A stretch of 24,884 nt of DNA, from positions 1 to 24,884 of the forward strand of contig JAEWOR010000057.1 in the NCBI GenBank assembly GCA_023399595.1. The letters run 5' to 3'. The notes beneath the pieces are model-generated. The model saw only the letters and a list, made by a program, of their open reading frames with translations. It did not search any database and was not told the DNA's origin. Shown here piece after piece: positions 15,250-21,836 of the stretch (within the stretch, counting starts at the first letter, position 1; each line of letters begins with the position of its first letter). This stretch comes from Bacteroidota bacterium (GTDB lineage Bacteria; Bacteroidota; Bacteroidia; Flavobacteriales; Weeksellaceae). Both the position numbers and the translations under genes were made by a program.

Positions 15250-15305
15250 GTCTAAAGTCTAAAGTCTAAAGTCTAAAATCTAATTTCTAACCTCTAACTT
15301 CTAAA
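15250..15305 (+). repeat. TCTAAAG-type 7-bp tandem repeat tract
   Basis: Eight 7-bp units: GTCTAAA four times, then ATCTAAT, TTCTAAC, CTCTAAC and TTCTAAA. It starts 26 nt after the exporter stop codon and ends 10 nt before the second 21-bp regulatory element. The unit differs from the CAAGAG family, but the period and the position after a stop codon are the same. Confidence 0.85.
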
Positions 15306-15315
15306 AAACTCCTAA

Positions 15316-15360
15316 TGTAACAAAAGTAACTGTGCAGGAATTTATTTATCAAGAACTTTG
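15316..15360 (+). promoter_or_regulatory. Candidate activator site and promoter of the CstB-like operon
   Basis: Second copy of the 21-bp element (15316-15336), 20 of 21 bases identical to 14370-14390. GAACTTTG (15353-15360) starts 37 bp after the element start, the same spacing and the same GA-for-TA change as in the first copy. The ATG at 15380 is 19 nt after the -7 element. Sequence between element and -7 box is not conserved between the copies, which argues for selection on the element and its spacing. Confidence 0.65.
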
Positions 15361-15379
15361 TACAACTAAAATAAAGAAT

Positions 15380-16789
15380 ATGAAAATAGAACAAATTTAT
15401 ACAGGATGTTTAGCTCAGGGAGCTTATTATATTGTTTCAAATGGTGAAGCCGCGATTATAGATCCGCTTCGTGAAACGCAATCTTATACAGATAGACTAG
15501 CAAAAGATAATGTTCGTTTAAAATATATTTTCGAAACCCATTTTCACGCAGATTTCGTGAGTGGACACGTAGATTTAAGTAAAAAAACAGGTGCGGCAAT
15601 TGTTTACGGACCAACAGCCAACCCAGATTTTGAAGCTATTATCGCAGAAGATGAACAAATTTTCGAAATCGGAAATATCCAAATTAAAGTACTCCATACA
15701 CCTGGACATACTTTGGAAAGTACGACTTATCTTTTGATAGATGAAAACGGAAAAGAAACCGCAATTTTCTCTGGAGATACCTTGTTTTTAGGAGATGTTG
15801 GTCGTCCAGACTTGGCTCAGAAAGCTGCAAATATGACGCAAGAAGATTTGGCAGGAATGCTTTACGACAGTTTACAAAATAAAATTATGCCGTTAGCGGA
15901 TGATATTACGGTGTATCCTGCTCATGGTGCGGGTTCGGCTTGTGGTAAAAATATGCAGAAAGAAACGGTGGATATTTTAGGAAACCAAAAGAAAACCAAT
16001 TATGCCCTTAATCAACCTAATAAAGAAGCGTTTATAAAAGCTGTTACAGATGGTTTGTTGCCGCCTCCCGCTTATTTTGGGATGAATGTAGCGATGAACA
16101 AGCAGGGTTATCAAAATTTTAATGAGGTTCTTAATAATGGTTTGAGAGCGCTTTCTGTAACGGAATTTGAGGAGGTTGTAGAAAATTCAGAAGCCTTAAT
16201 TTTAGACGTTCGTTCGGCTGCAGATTTCGCAAAAGGCTATATTCCTCAATCTGTAAATATCGGTCTTAAAGGCGATTTTGCACCTTGGGTAGGCGCTTTG
16301 ATAAAAGATGTTAAACAACCTATTTTGTTGATTACAGATCTTGGTGATGAAGAAGAAACCGTTACCAGATTGAGCCGAGTTGGTTTCGATCATACTTTAG
16401 GATTTTTAGAGGGTGGTTTTGAAGCTTGGAAAAATTCAGGGAAAGAAATTGATACCGTGAACAGAATTTCTGCAACGCAATTTAATACTGAGTTTAATGA
16501 AAATGTAAAAGTAATAGACGTTCGTAAAGAAAGCGAATACGAAGCTGAACACGTAGAAAACGCTTACAGAAGACCTTTGGCGTATATTAATGATTGGATT
16601 GGAGAGGTGAAAGCTGATGAACATTTCTACATATATTGTGCAGGTGGATACAGAAGTATGATGGCCGCAAGTATTTTGAAAGCGCGTGGTTATCATAATT
16701 TTTCTGAAGTTGAAGGTGGTTTCAATGCCATTTCAAAAACAGATGTTCCCAAAACTGAATTTGTTTGTCAATCTAAAATAATGTCATAA
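15380..16789 (+). CDS. CstB-like persulfide dioxygenase-rhodanese fusion
   Basis: 469 residues. The metallo-beta-lactamase domain (about 1-210) has THFHADFVSGH (H54, H56, D58), TPGHT with H110, SGDT with D133 and PAHG with H182, as in ETHE1-type persulfide dioxygenases using one iron. The middle rhodanese-like domain (about 260-355) has D320 where the catalytic Cys should be. The C-terminal rhodanese (about 362-455) has an intact CAGGYRS loop with C420. Dioxygenase, pseudo-rhodanese, rhodanese is the layout of CstB, which turns low-molecular-weight persulfides into sulfite and thiosulfate. An upstream in-frame GTG at 15332 lies inside the regulatory element, so ATG 15380 is chosen. The stop overlaps the next ATG (TAATG), suggesting coupled translation. 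Confidence 0.9.
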   Translation: MKIEQIYTGCLAQGAYYIVSNGEAAIIDPLRETQSYTDRLAKDNVRLKYIFETHFHADFVSGHVDLSKKTGAAIVYGPTANPDFEAIIAEDEQIFEIGNIQIKVLHTPGHTLESTTYLLIDENGKETAIFSGDTLFLGDVGRPDLAQKAANMTQEDLAGMLYDSLQNKIMPLADDITVYPAHGAGSACGKNMQKETVDILGNQKKTNYALNQPNKEAFIKAVTDGLLPPPAYFGMNVAMNKQGYQNFNEVLNNGLRALSVTEFEEVVENSEALILDVRSAADFAKGYIPQSVNIGLKGDFAPWVGALIKDVKQPILLITDLGDEEETVTRLSRVGFDHTLGFLEGGFEAWKNSGKEIDTVNRISATQFNTEFNENVKVIDVRKESEYEAEHVENAYRRPLAYINDWIGEVKADEHFYIYCAGGYRSMMAASILKARGYHNFSEVEGGFNAISKTDVPKTEFVCQSKIMS

Positions 16790-17103
16790 TGTTCGGATTT
16801 TTAAAAAAACTTTTTGGCTCCGAAGATTCGGAAAGACTAGTAGAAGTTATCAATAACGGAGCTACTTTAATAGATGTTCGTTCCAAAGGTGAATTTGCTT
16901 CTGGAAGTCTGAAAAACGCGATTAACATTCCGTTGAATGAAATTTCTTCTAAAGTAAAATCATTAAAAAATAAGGAAAATATTGTTGTATTTTGCAGAAG
17001 TGGAATGCGCAGCAAACAAGCGCAATCTATTTTAAAACAAGCCGGAATTACCAATGTTTTTAATGGCGGTTCTTTGCAAAATATGAAAAACATTACCCGT
17101 TAA
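16789..17103 (+). CDS. Single-domain rhodanese
   Basis: 104-residue rhodanese-fold protein with LIDVRSKGEF at about 27-36 and the active loop CRSGMRS (C69-S75), so a working sulfurtransferase that carries sulfane sulfur as a cysteine persulfide. The first 10 residues (MFGFLKKLFG) form a short amphipathic or membrane-touching helix, with no obvious cleavage site. Its ATG shares a base with the stop of the CstB-like gene, so the two are probably made in step. The methyltransferase gene follows after 9 nt. The likely role is passing sulfur between the dioxygenase-rhodanese protein and other carriers; specific partners are not shown by the sequence. Confidence 0.92.
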   Translation: MFGFLKKLFGSEDSERLVEVINNGATLIDVRSKGEFASGSLKNAINIPLNEISSKVKSLKNKENIVVFCRSGMRSKQAQSILKQAGITNVFNGGSLQNMKNITR

Positions 17104-17112
17104 AAGTGAAAA

Positions 17113-17751
17113 ATGAATACAGAAGACCATAACAAAACAGATATGCAATGTTGCGTTACGCAATGCGATCTTCCTTTGGATAAAAATTATTGGGAAACGC
17201 GTTGGGAAAATCGCGAAACTTCTTGGGATATTGGTTACGCATCGCCCGCAATTACCGATTATATGGACAAAGTTGAGGATAAAAATATCTCGATTTTAAT
17301 TCCAGGTTGCGGAAATGCTTATGAAGCTGAATATCTTTTAAAAAACGGATTTCAGGATATTACGTTAATTGATATTGCACCAAAAGCGGTGGAAATTCTT
17401 CAAAGTAAATTCCGAAATGATCCTCAAATAAAAGTTTTGTTAGGCGATTTTTTCGAACATAAAGGTGAGTATGATTTAATGCTGGAACAAACTTTTTTCT
17501 GTGCTATTCCGCCATTAATGAGAAAAGATTACGCTAAAAAAGCTGCCGAACTTTTGCAACCAAATGGTAAAATTGTTGGCGTCATGTTCGATACCACTTT
17601 CAAGAAACAAGGTCCGCCGTTTGGTGGCTGTTCATGCGAGTACAAAGCGATTTTCGAACCTTATTTTGAGATTAAAAAAATGGAAGAATGTTACAATTCT
17701 GTCCCTCCAAGAAAAGGATCAGAAGTTTTTGTAGAACTCGTTGTAAAATAA
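17113..17751 (+). CDS. TPMT-like SAM-dependent thiol methyltransferase
   Basis: 212-residue methyltransferase of the thiopurine S-methyltransferase type: YWETRWENRETSWDIG at 26-41, SAM-binding ILIPGCGNAYEAEYLL at 61-76, EQTFFCAIPP at 125-134 and GPPFG at 167-171. Relatives methylate aromatic thiols, halide or sulfide. In this operon, methylation of sulfide or a small thiol as a detoxification step is plausible but unproven. The N-terminus carries a Cys cluster (C13, C14, C18), and GGCSC adds C173 and C175, more cysteines than the fold needs. It lies 9 nt after the rhodanese gene. A metal or arsenic substrate remains possible. Confidence 0.82.
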   Translation: MNTEDHNKTDMQCCVTQCDLPLDKNYWETRWENRETSWDIGYASPAITDYMDKVEDKNISILIPGCGNAYEAEYLLKNGFQDITLIDIAPKAVEILQSKFRNDPQIKVLLGDFFEHKGEYDLMLEQTFFCAIPPLMRKDYAKKAAELLQPNGKIVGVMFDTTFKKQGPPFGGCSCEYKAIFEPYFEIKKMEECYNSVPPRKGSEVFVELVVK

Positions 17752-17782
17752 TTCTGTCCCATTAACTCCAAATTGAAACAAT

Positions 17783-17992
17783 ATGAATACTTTTTTTCAA
17801 AACAATAAAATTGTCATTTTAGGCGCTGTTGTGGGTGCTATTGCAGGATTTCTGTATTGGAATTTTATAGGATGTAGCACAGGAAGTTGCGCTATTACAT
17901 CAAAACCTTTTAACAGCAGTATTTATGGTGCTTTTATGGGAGGTGTATTTTTTTCAATGTTTAAAAAAGATAAAAATAAAATTAAAGAATAA
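17783..17992 (+). CDS. Small DUF6132-like membrane protein with a Cys pair
   Basis: 69-residue protein with two hydrophobic segments (about 10-29 and 46-60) separated by GCSTGSCAITSKPFNSSIYGA, which resembles the DUF6132 family. The two cysteines four residues apart (about 31 and 36) sit at the membrane surface and could bind a metal or carry sulfur. The C-terminus is basic and short. It is placed between the methyltransferase (31 nt) and the first YeeE/YedE half (10 nt), which ties it to sulfur handling by context only. No biochemical function can be named. Confidence 0.75.
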   Translation: MNTFFQNNKIVILGAVVGAIAGFLYWNFIGCSTGSCAITSKPFNSSIYGAFMGGVFFSMFKKDKNKIKE

Positions 17993-18002
17993 ATTATAAA
18001 AA

Positions 18003-18566
18003 ATGTTAGAACTTATCAAGCAACCTTGGCCATGGTATGTTGCGGGGCCACTCATTGGTCTTACGGTGCCTATATTACTTATTTTAGCCAATAAAACCTT
18101 CGGAATTTCTTCGTCTTTAAGACATATTTGTGCGTCTTGTGCACCAGCGAATATTCCGTTTTTTAAATACAATTGGAAGAGTGAAATCTGGAATTTAGTT
18201 TTCGTTATCGGAATTTTAATTGGTGGATTTGTCGCTTTCAATTTTCTTTCTAATGGACAAGCTGTTGCTGTAAATCCTGATCTTCAAACCGAATTGGCGG
18301 GCTATGGAATTACAGATTTTTCGAGCATTATCCCAGCCGATTTTATGAATTGGGAAACTTTATTTTCTTTGAAAGGTTTTTTCCTTTTCGTGGTGGGAGG
18401 TTTCTTGGTAGGCTTCGGAACGCGTTACGCAGGAGGTTGTACAAGTGGACATTCCATTATGGGATTGGCAAATTTACAATGGCCTTCTTTGGTGGCAACT
18501 ATTTGCTTTATGTTGGGCGGATTTATCGTTGCTAATTTTGTAATGCCTTGGATTTTGTCTTTGTAG
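18003..18566 (+). CDS. YeeE/YedE thiosulfate-transporter-like protein, first half
   Basis: 187-residue polytopic membrane protein matching the N-terminal part of YeeE/YedE (TsuA) transporters. LRHICASCAP contains C43 and C46, and GFGTRYAGGCTSGHSIMG has the family-conserved Cys C146 in a re-entrant helix motif. YeeE of other bacteria passes thiosulfate along a line of cysteines. Here the transporter is split, and the second half is the next gene. It lies 10 nt after the DUF6132-like gene. It may bring thiosulfate in or, with the persulfide enzymes upstream, move a product out; direction cannot be read from sequence. Confidence 0.88.
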   Translation: MLELIKQPWPWYVAGPLIGLTVPILLILANKTFGISSSLRHICASCAPANIPFFKYNWKSEIWNLVFVIGILIGGFVAFNFLSNGQAVAVNPDLQTELAGYGITDFSSIIPADFMNWETLFSLKGFFLFVVGGFLVGFGTRYAGGCTSGHSIMGLANLQWPSLVATICFMLGGFIVANFVMPWILSL

Positions 18567-18582
18567 AGTTGAGGTTTTAGAA

Positions 18583-18610
18583 TCAAGAGCCAAGAGTCAA
18601 GATTTAAGTT
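18583..18610 (+). repeat. Short 7-bp repeat tract between the two YeeE/YedE genes
   Basis: Four units, TCAAGAG, CCAAGAG, TCAAGAT and TTAAGTT, start 16 nt after the stop codon of the first half gene. Same family as the tracts at 9101, 14239 and 19079. The tract lies inside what is probably one operon, so it is not by itself an operon end. Confidence 0.75.
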
Positions 18611-18655
18611 AACTTTAAAATAAAGTCTTGAATCTATTAATTTTAAAAATAAAAA

Positions 18656-19075
18656 ATGAAAACAATAGATTATATAAAGTTTTTAATAGCCGGAATATTT
18701 TTCGGAATCGTCATCACAAAAGCGGAGCTCATCAGTTGGTTCCGAATTCAAGAAATGTTCCGTTTACAATCTTTCCACATGTACGGTGTTATCGGAAGTG
18801 CTGTGGTTACAGGGATGATTTCAGTTTGGTTGATTAAGAAATTCAAAATAAAATCTTTGGATGGTGAACCGATAAAAATCGCTGATAAAAAATTCAATAA
18901 AGGTCAAATTTACGGAGGTTTAATCTTCGGATTTGGTTGGGCGATTACAGGTGCTTGCCCAGGACCATTGTTTGCACAAATAGGAACGGGCGCTTTGGTG
19001 GTAATCGTTACCTTATTGTCAGCAATCCTTGGAACTTGGGTGTACGGGAAATTCAGAGAGAAACTTCCACATTAG
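18656..19075 (+). CDS. YeeE/YedE (DUF6691-like) transporter, second half
   Basis: 139-residue membrane protein with four hydrophobic segments and the family motif GFGWAITGACPGPLFAQIGTG (about 92-112, conserved Cys C101). It corresponds to the C-terminal half of a full YeeE/YedE transporter and presumably pairs with the 187-residue protein upstream. The 89-nt spacer between them holds a 7-bp repeat tract instead of close coupling. Other-frame readings through the gene are antisense or shadow frames without family motifs. Confidence 0.88.
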   Translation: MKTIDYIKFLIAGIFFGIVITKAELISWFRIQEMFRLQSFHMYGVIGSAVVTGMISVWLIKKFKIKSLDGEPIKIADKKFNKGQIYGGLIFGFGWAITGACPGPLFAQIGTGALVVIVTLLSAILGTWVYGKFREKLPH

Positions 19076-19078
19076 GAA

Positions 19079-19169
19079 TCAAGAATCAAGAGCCGAGAGT
19101 CAAGAGTCAAGAATTAAGAGTCAAGAATTAAGAATCAAGAATCAAGAGACAAGAATAAAGATATAAGAA
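19079..19169 (+). repeat. Thirteen-unit 7-bp tandem repeat tract
   Basis: The longest tract in the window: thirteen consecutive 7-bp units starting 4 nt after the stop codon (TCAAGAA, TCAAGAG, CCGAGAG, TCAAGAG, TCAAGAA, TTAAGAG, TCAAGAA, TTAAGAA, TCAAGAA, TCAAGAG, ACAAGAA, TAAAGAT, ATAAGAA). Phase is kept throughout while the bases drift, and the tract runs almost into the terminator stem at 19172. Confidence 0.9.
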
Positions 19170-19171
19170 TT

Positions 19172-19217
19172 AAAGAGCAAAGATGAGTGAAAACAAAATC
19201 TTTGCTCTTTTTTTTGT
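19172..19217 (+). terminator. Strong terminator ending the sulfur gene block
   Basis: AAAGAGCAAAGAT (19172-19184) and ATCTTTGCTCTTT (19198-19210) form a perfect 13-bp stem around a 13-nt loop, followed by a T run to about 19216. It closes transcription of the block that ends with the second YeeE/YedE half. Confidence 0.9.
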
Positions 19218-19267
19218 TCTCTATTCGATTTATCTTTTTTTCCTAAATTTAAGGTTCGCGAAAGAAT

Positions 19268-21079
19268 ATGAAAAATCCTTTTAACAGAACCATCACCATT
19301 TTTGGAATTTTTAAACAGCTCAAACCTTTCATTAAGCCTTATCGTTTAATGATTTTTTGGACGTTGCTTCTCACTTTGTTGGGCGCTTTGGCAGCACAGG
19401 TGAACCCAATTGTTCTTAAATATACGGTGGATGAGGTTCAGAAATTAATAGATTTGCCAAATCCGATGCAAGAGGGAATTCATGTGTTGGTCGTCATCAC
19501 CATTATTCTTTTGGTGAAAGAAATCGCTAACATCTTCATCAATTTTGGACAAAAATTTTACGGTGAAAAAATCCGAATTAATGTAAGTTCAGAATTGGCT
19601 CAACGCGCAATTGATAAAATTTTAACCTATAAAGTTGCTTATTTTAATGATGAAAACCACGAATCTGGAAAACTTCAAACCCGCATCGACAGAGGAATTG
19701 AGAGTTTAACAAAATTAGTTCAGAATTTTTTCATCGATATTTTGCCCTTGTTTACGACTTCCATTATCGCTTTGGTGGTGATGTATATGCAAAATGTGTA
19801 TGTGGGATTGGTTTCCACAATTGTTGTTCCGATTTACTTTTGGGTGAGCAATATGCAAGCAAAAAAACTCTCTGGCGTTCGTCGTCAGCTTAGAAATCAA
19901 CGTGAGGAAAAGACTTCAGGACTTTTAAATCTCATTAATTCTATTTTGGTGATTAAAAGTTTTGTCCGCGAAAAATTTGAAGGTAAAAAACAATACGATT
20001 TGCAGATGCAACTTATGGAAAGTCAGTTGTACACGCGTAAAACCAACTTTTTTTATGATGGTTTAAAAACTTTTATCGAACAAATTGGTGTGGTTTTAAT
20101 CATATTGTTAACGGTGTATTTGGTGCTCGATCAGCAAATGACGATTGGTGCAATTATGCTTCACATTATGCTTTTTAACAACGTTTCTTCGCCTATTCGT
20201 CAGTTGCACAGGATTTATGATGATATGAACGATGCCATGATTTATGCCGAAGGTTATTTTGATATTTTAAATGCGGATGAAGAAACAGAACCCAGCGGCA
20301 GTTTTGTGGAAAAAGAAATTAAAGGTGAGTTTAAACTTCAAAATGTTAATTTCACTTACCCCAACGGTGCGCAAGCTCTTTTTGATGTCGATATGCTGAT
20401 AGAAGCTGGAAAAACCACTGCTTTGGTCGGACTTTCAGGCGCAGGAAAATCGAGTATTATTAATTTGTTGTGCAAATTTTATCTTCCAGATTCGGGTAAT
20501 ATTCATTTAGATGGGGTAAATCTTAATGAATATGACAATACTTTTTTGAGAGGTGATTTAGGATTGGTGCTTCAGAAAAATCATATTTTTAAAGGAAGCA
20601 TCGAAGATAACATTCGTTACGGCGATATGAATGCGAGTTTTGAAGAAGTTGAAGAAGCTGCAAAAAAAGCCTATTTGCATGAACAAATTCTGGATTTGCC
20701 AACGGCCTATCAACATGATGCAACGCAACTTTCTGGCGGTCAACAACAGCGAATTGCGATTGCAAGATTATTCCTGAAAAATCCACCCATTATTTTCTTG
20801 GACGAACCCACTGCGAGTTTGGACGCGATTGCTACGGAACAAATTAAGAACTCATTAGATGCCATAAAAGCAGGGAGAACGGTGGTTATTATTTCTCATT
20901 CTTTATCTCAAATTATCGATTCGGATAGGATTTATGTAATGAAAAAAGGTCGCGTTGTGGAAAACGGAACACATGACGAGTTATACCATCAGGAGGGCGT
21001 TTACAAAGAAATTTTTGATGCTTCGGCAAGAAGTTTAAACCTCGATTTATTGGTGAAAACTTTTAAAGAAGAAGATTGA
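19268..21079 (+). CDS. ABC exporter, fused membrane and ATPase domains
   Basis: 603-residue half-transporter of the MsbA/multidrug type. A six-span membrane domain fills residues 1 to about 330, then the nucleotide-binding domain: Walker A GLSGAGKSS at 388-396, Q-loop LVLQKNHIFKGSI, signature LSGGQQQRIAIAR at 488-500, Walker B IIFLDEP with D512 and E513, and the H-loop in IISHSLSQI. It should work as a dimer exporting lipids, drugs or peptides; the substrate cannot be told. It stands alone after the strong terminator at 19172, so it is a separate unit. TAAATTTA, a weak -7-like match, lies 16 nt upstream of the ATG. No linked partner half-transporter is present. Confidence 0.93.
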   Translation: MKNPFNRTITIFGIFKQLKPFIKPYRLMIFWTLLLTLLGALAAQVNPIVLKYTVDEVQKLIDLPNPMQEGIHVLVVITIILLVKEIANIFINFGQKFYGEKIRINVSSELAQRAIDKILTYKVAYFNDENHESGKLQTRIDRGIESLTKLVQNFFIDILPLFTTSIIALVVMYMQNVYVGLVSTIVVPIYFWVSNMQAKKLSGVRRQLRNQREEKTSGLLNLINSILVIKSFVREKFEGKKQYDLQMQLMESQLYTRKTNFFYDGLKTFIEQIGVVLIILLTVYLVLDQQMTIGAIMLHIMLFNNVSSPIRQLHRIYDDMNDAMIYAEGYFDILNADEETEPSGSFVEKEIKGEFKLQNVNFTYPNGAQALFDVDMLIEAGKTTALVGLSGAGKSSIINLLCKFYLPDSGNIHLDGVNLNEYDNTFLRGDLGLVLQKNHIFKGSIEDNIRYGDMNASFEEVEEAAKKAYLHEQILDLPTAYQHDATQLSGGQQQRIAIARLFLKNPPIIFLDEPTASLDAIATEQIKNSLDAIKAGRTVVIISHSLSQIIDSDRIYVMKKGRVVENGTHDELYHQEGVYKEIFDASARSLNLDLLVKTFKEED

Positions 21080-21114
21080 TTTTTTGAAATATTCAAAATA
21101 TTTTATTTTCAATA

Positions 21115-21157
21115 TTTAGCTTGAATTTTATTTTGTGGTTTACAAATTGAAGCTAAA
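21115..21157. other. 14-bp imperfect inverted repeat after the ABC exporter
   Basis: TTTAGCTTGAATTT (21115-21128) and AAATTGAAGCTAAA (21144-21157) pair with one mismatch around a 15-nt loop. There is no T run on either side in the right place, so it may be an RNA structure or a protein site rather than a terminator. Confidence 0.45.
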
Positions 21158-21212
21158 TGCTAAATAAATATTGGCAGGTAAATTGTTGCGATAAAAAAAT
21201 TAAATTTTTGAA

Positions 21213-21794
21213 ATGAAAAATTACGTTATTATATTATCTGCATTATTTTTAGTCTCTTGCAATAAAGTTGAAGAAAAGATTAATGAAAGTATCGACAAAG
21301 CTACAGAAACGGCTAAGCAAAAAACGCAGGAAGCGGTCCAAAATACTTTAAACGAAACCATTAATACCTCTATTAATTCTATTACTAAAGCCGAAGATGT
21401 TCAGTTTGAGCAGATTTTTTCTGGAGCAGAGCCTCATTTAATTACAGAATTTAAAGGCAAAAAAATAAAATTTCCGAACGGAAGTCCGGCCTATTTCTTA
21501 AAATACAAAGCAGACAAAGCAGCTTTATTACAACTTATGGCGGCTCAGCCTACAACCGATGAGGTAAAATCCGATAAAGAAGCAAGAAAAATTGATGGTC
21601 AAAAATTTATAGATCAATTTAGTTTTTTTGAAAAATTTATTCCCGAAGGCACTTTTGATTCTAATTTTTTAAATGAAGTAAAAACAGATCATTCTATTGA
21701 GTTCTACAAAATCAACCGATTACCTAATAAGTCTACCATTATTGTAAATCCTAAAACAGGAGTTATTTATCAATTTATGGAAGTTGCCTCTTAA
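21213..21794 (+). CDS. Small lipoprotein of unknown function
   Basis: 193-residue lipoprotein: the signal peptide ends in LVSC with lipidation at C16. Residues 17-60 are a highly polar, repeat-like amphipathic helix rich in Lys, Glu, Thr and Asn (KVEEKINESIDKATETAKQK and so on), probably a coiled-coil stalk. The rest is a small globular domain with no family I recognise. The preceding ABC gene and the following adenosyltransferase gene do not suggest a shared task. It most likely sits in the periplasm, attached to the outer or inner membrane. The start is set by the signal peptide. Confidence 0.75.
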   Translation: MKNYVIILSALFLVSCNKVEEKINESIDKATETAKQKTQEAVQNTLNETINTSINSITKAEDVQFEQIFSGAEPHLITEFKGKKIKFPNGSPAYFLKYKADKAALLQLMAAQPTTDEVKSDKEARKIDGQKFIDQFSFFEKFIPEGTFDSNFLNEVKTDHSIEFYKINRLPNKSTIIVNPKTGVIYQFMEVAS

Positions 21795-21836
21795 AATCAT
21801 TTAAAAATATTAATTTTAGACTTTAAAATTACAGCA

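Noticed and set aside
15332..15379. Longer form of the CstB-like protein starting at GTG 15332
   Set aside because: The GTG lies inside the duplicated 21-bp element and upstream of the -7 box. The ATG at 15380 gives the usual N-terminus of the family.
16773..17093. 106-residue minus-strand frame opposite the lone rhodanese
   Set aside because: It mirrors a gene with an intact active site and has no family motif of its own.
18937..19131. Plus-strand frame running out of the second YeeE/YedE gene into the repeat tract
   Set aside because: It overlaps a clear gene in another frame, and its C-terminus only translates the 7-bp repeats (KNQEPRV and similar).
19079..19169. CRISPR array
   Set aside because: Units are 7 bp, contiguous and degenerate, with no spacers, no repeats of CRISPR length and no cas genes.
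21115..21157. Terminator of the ABC exporter
   Set aside because: The inverted repeat is good but lacks a following T run on the plus strand, so it was kept only as an unexplained structure.
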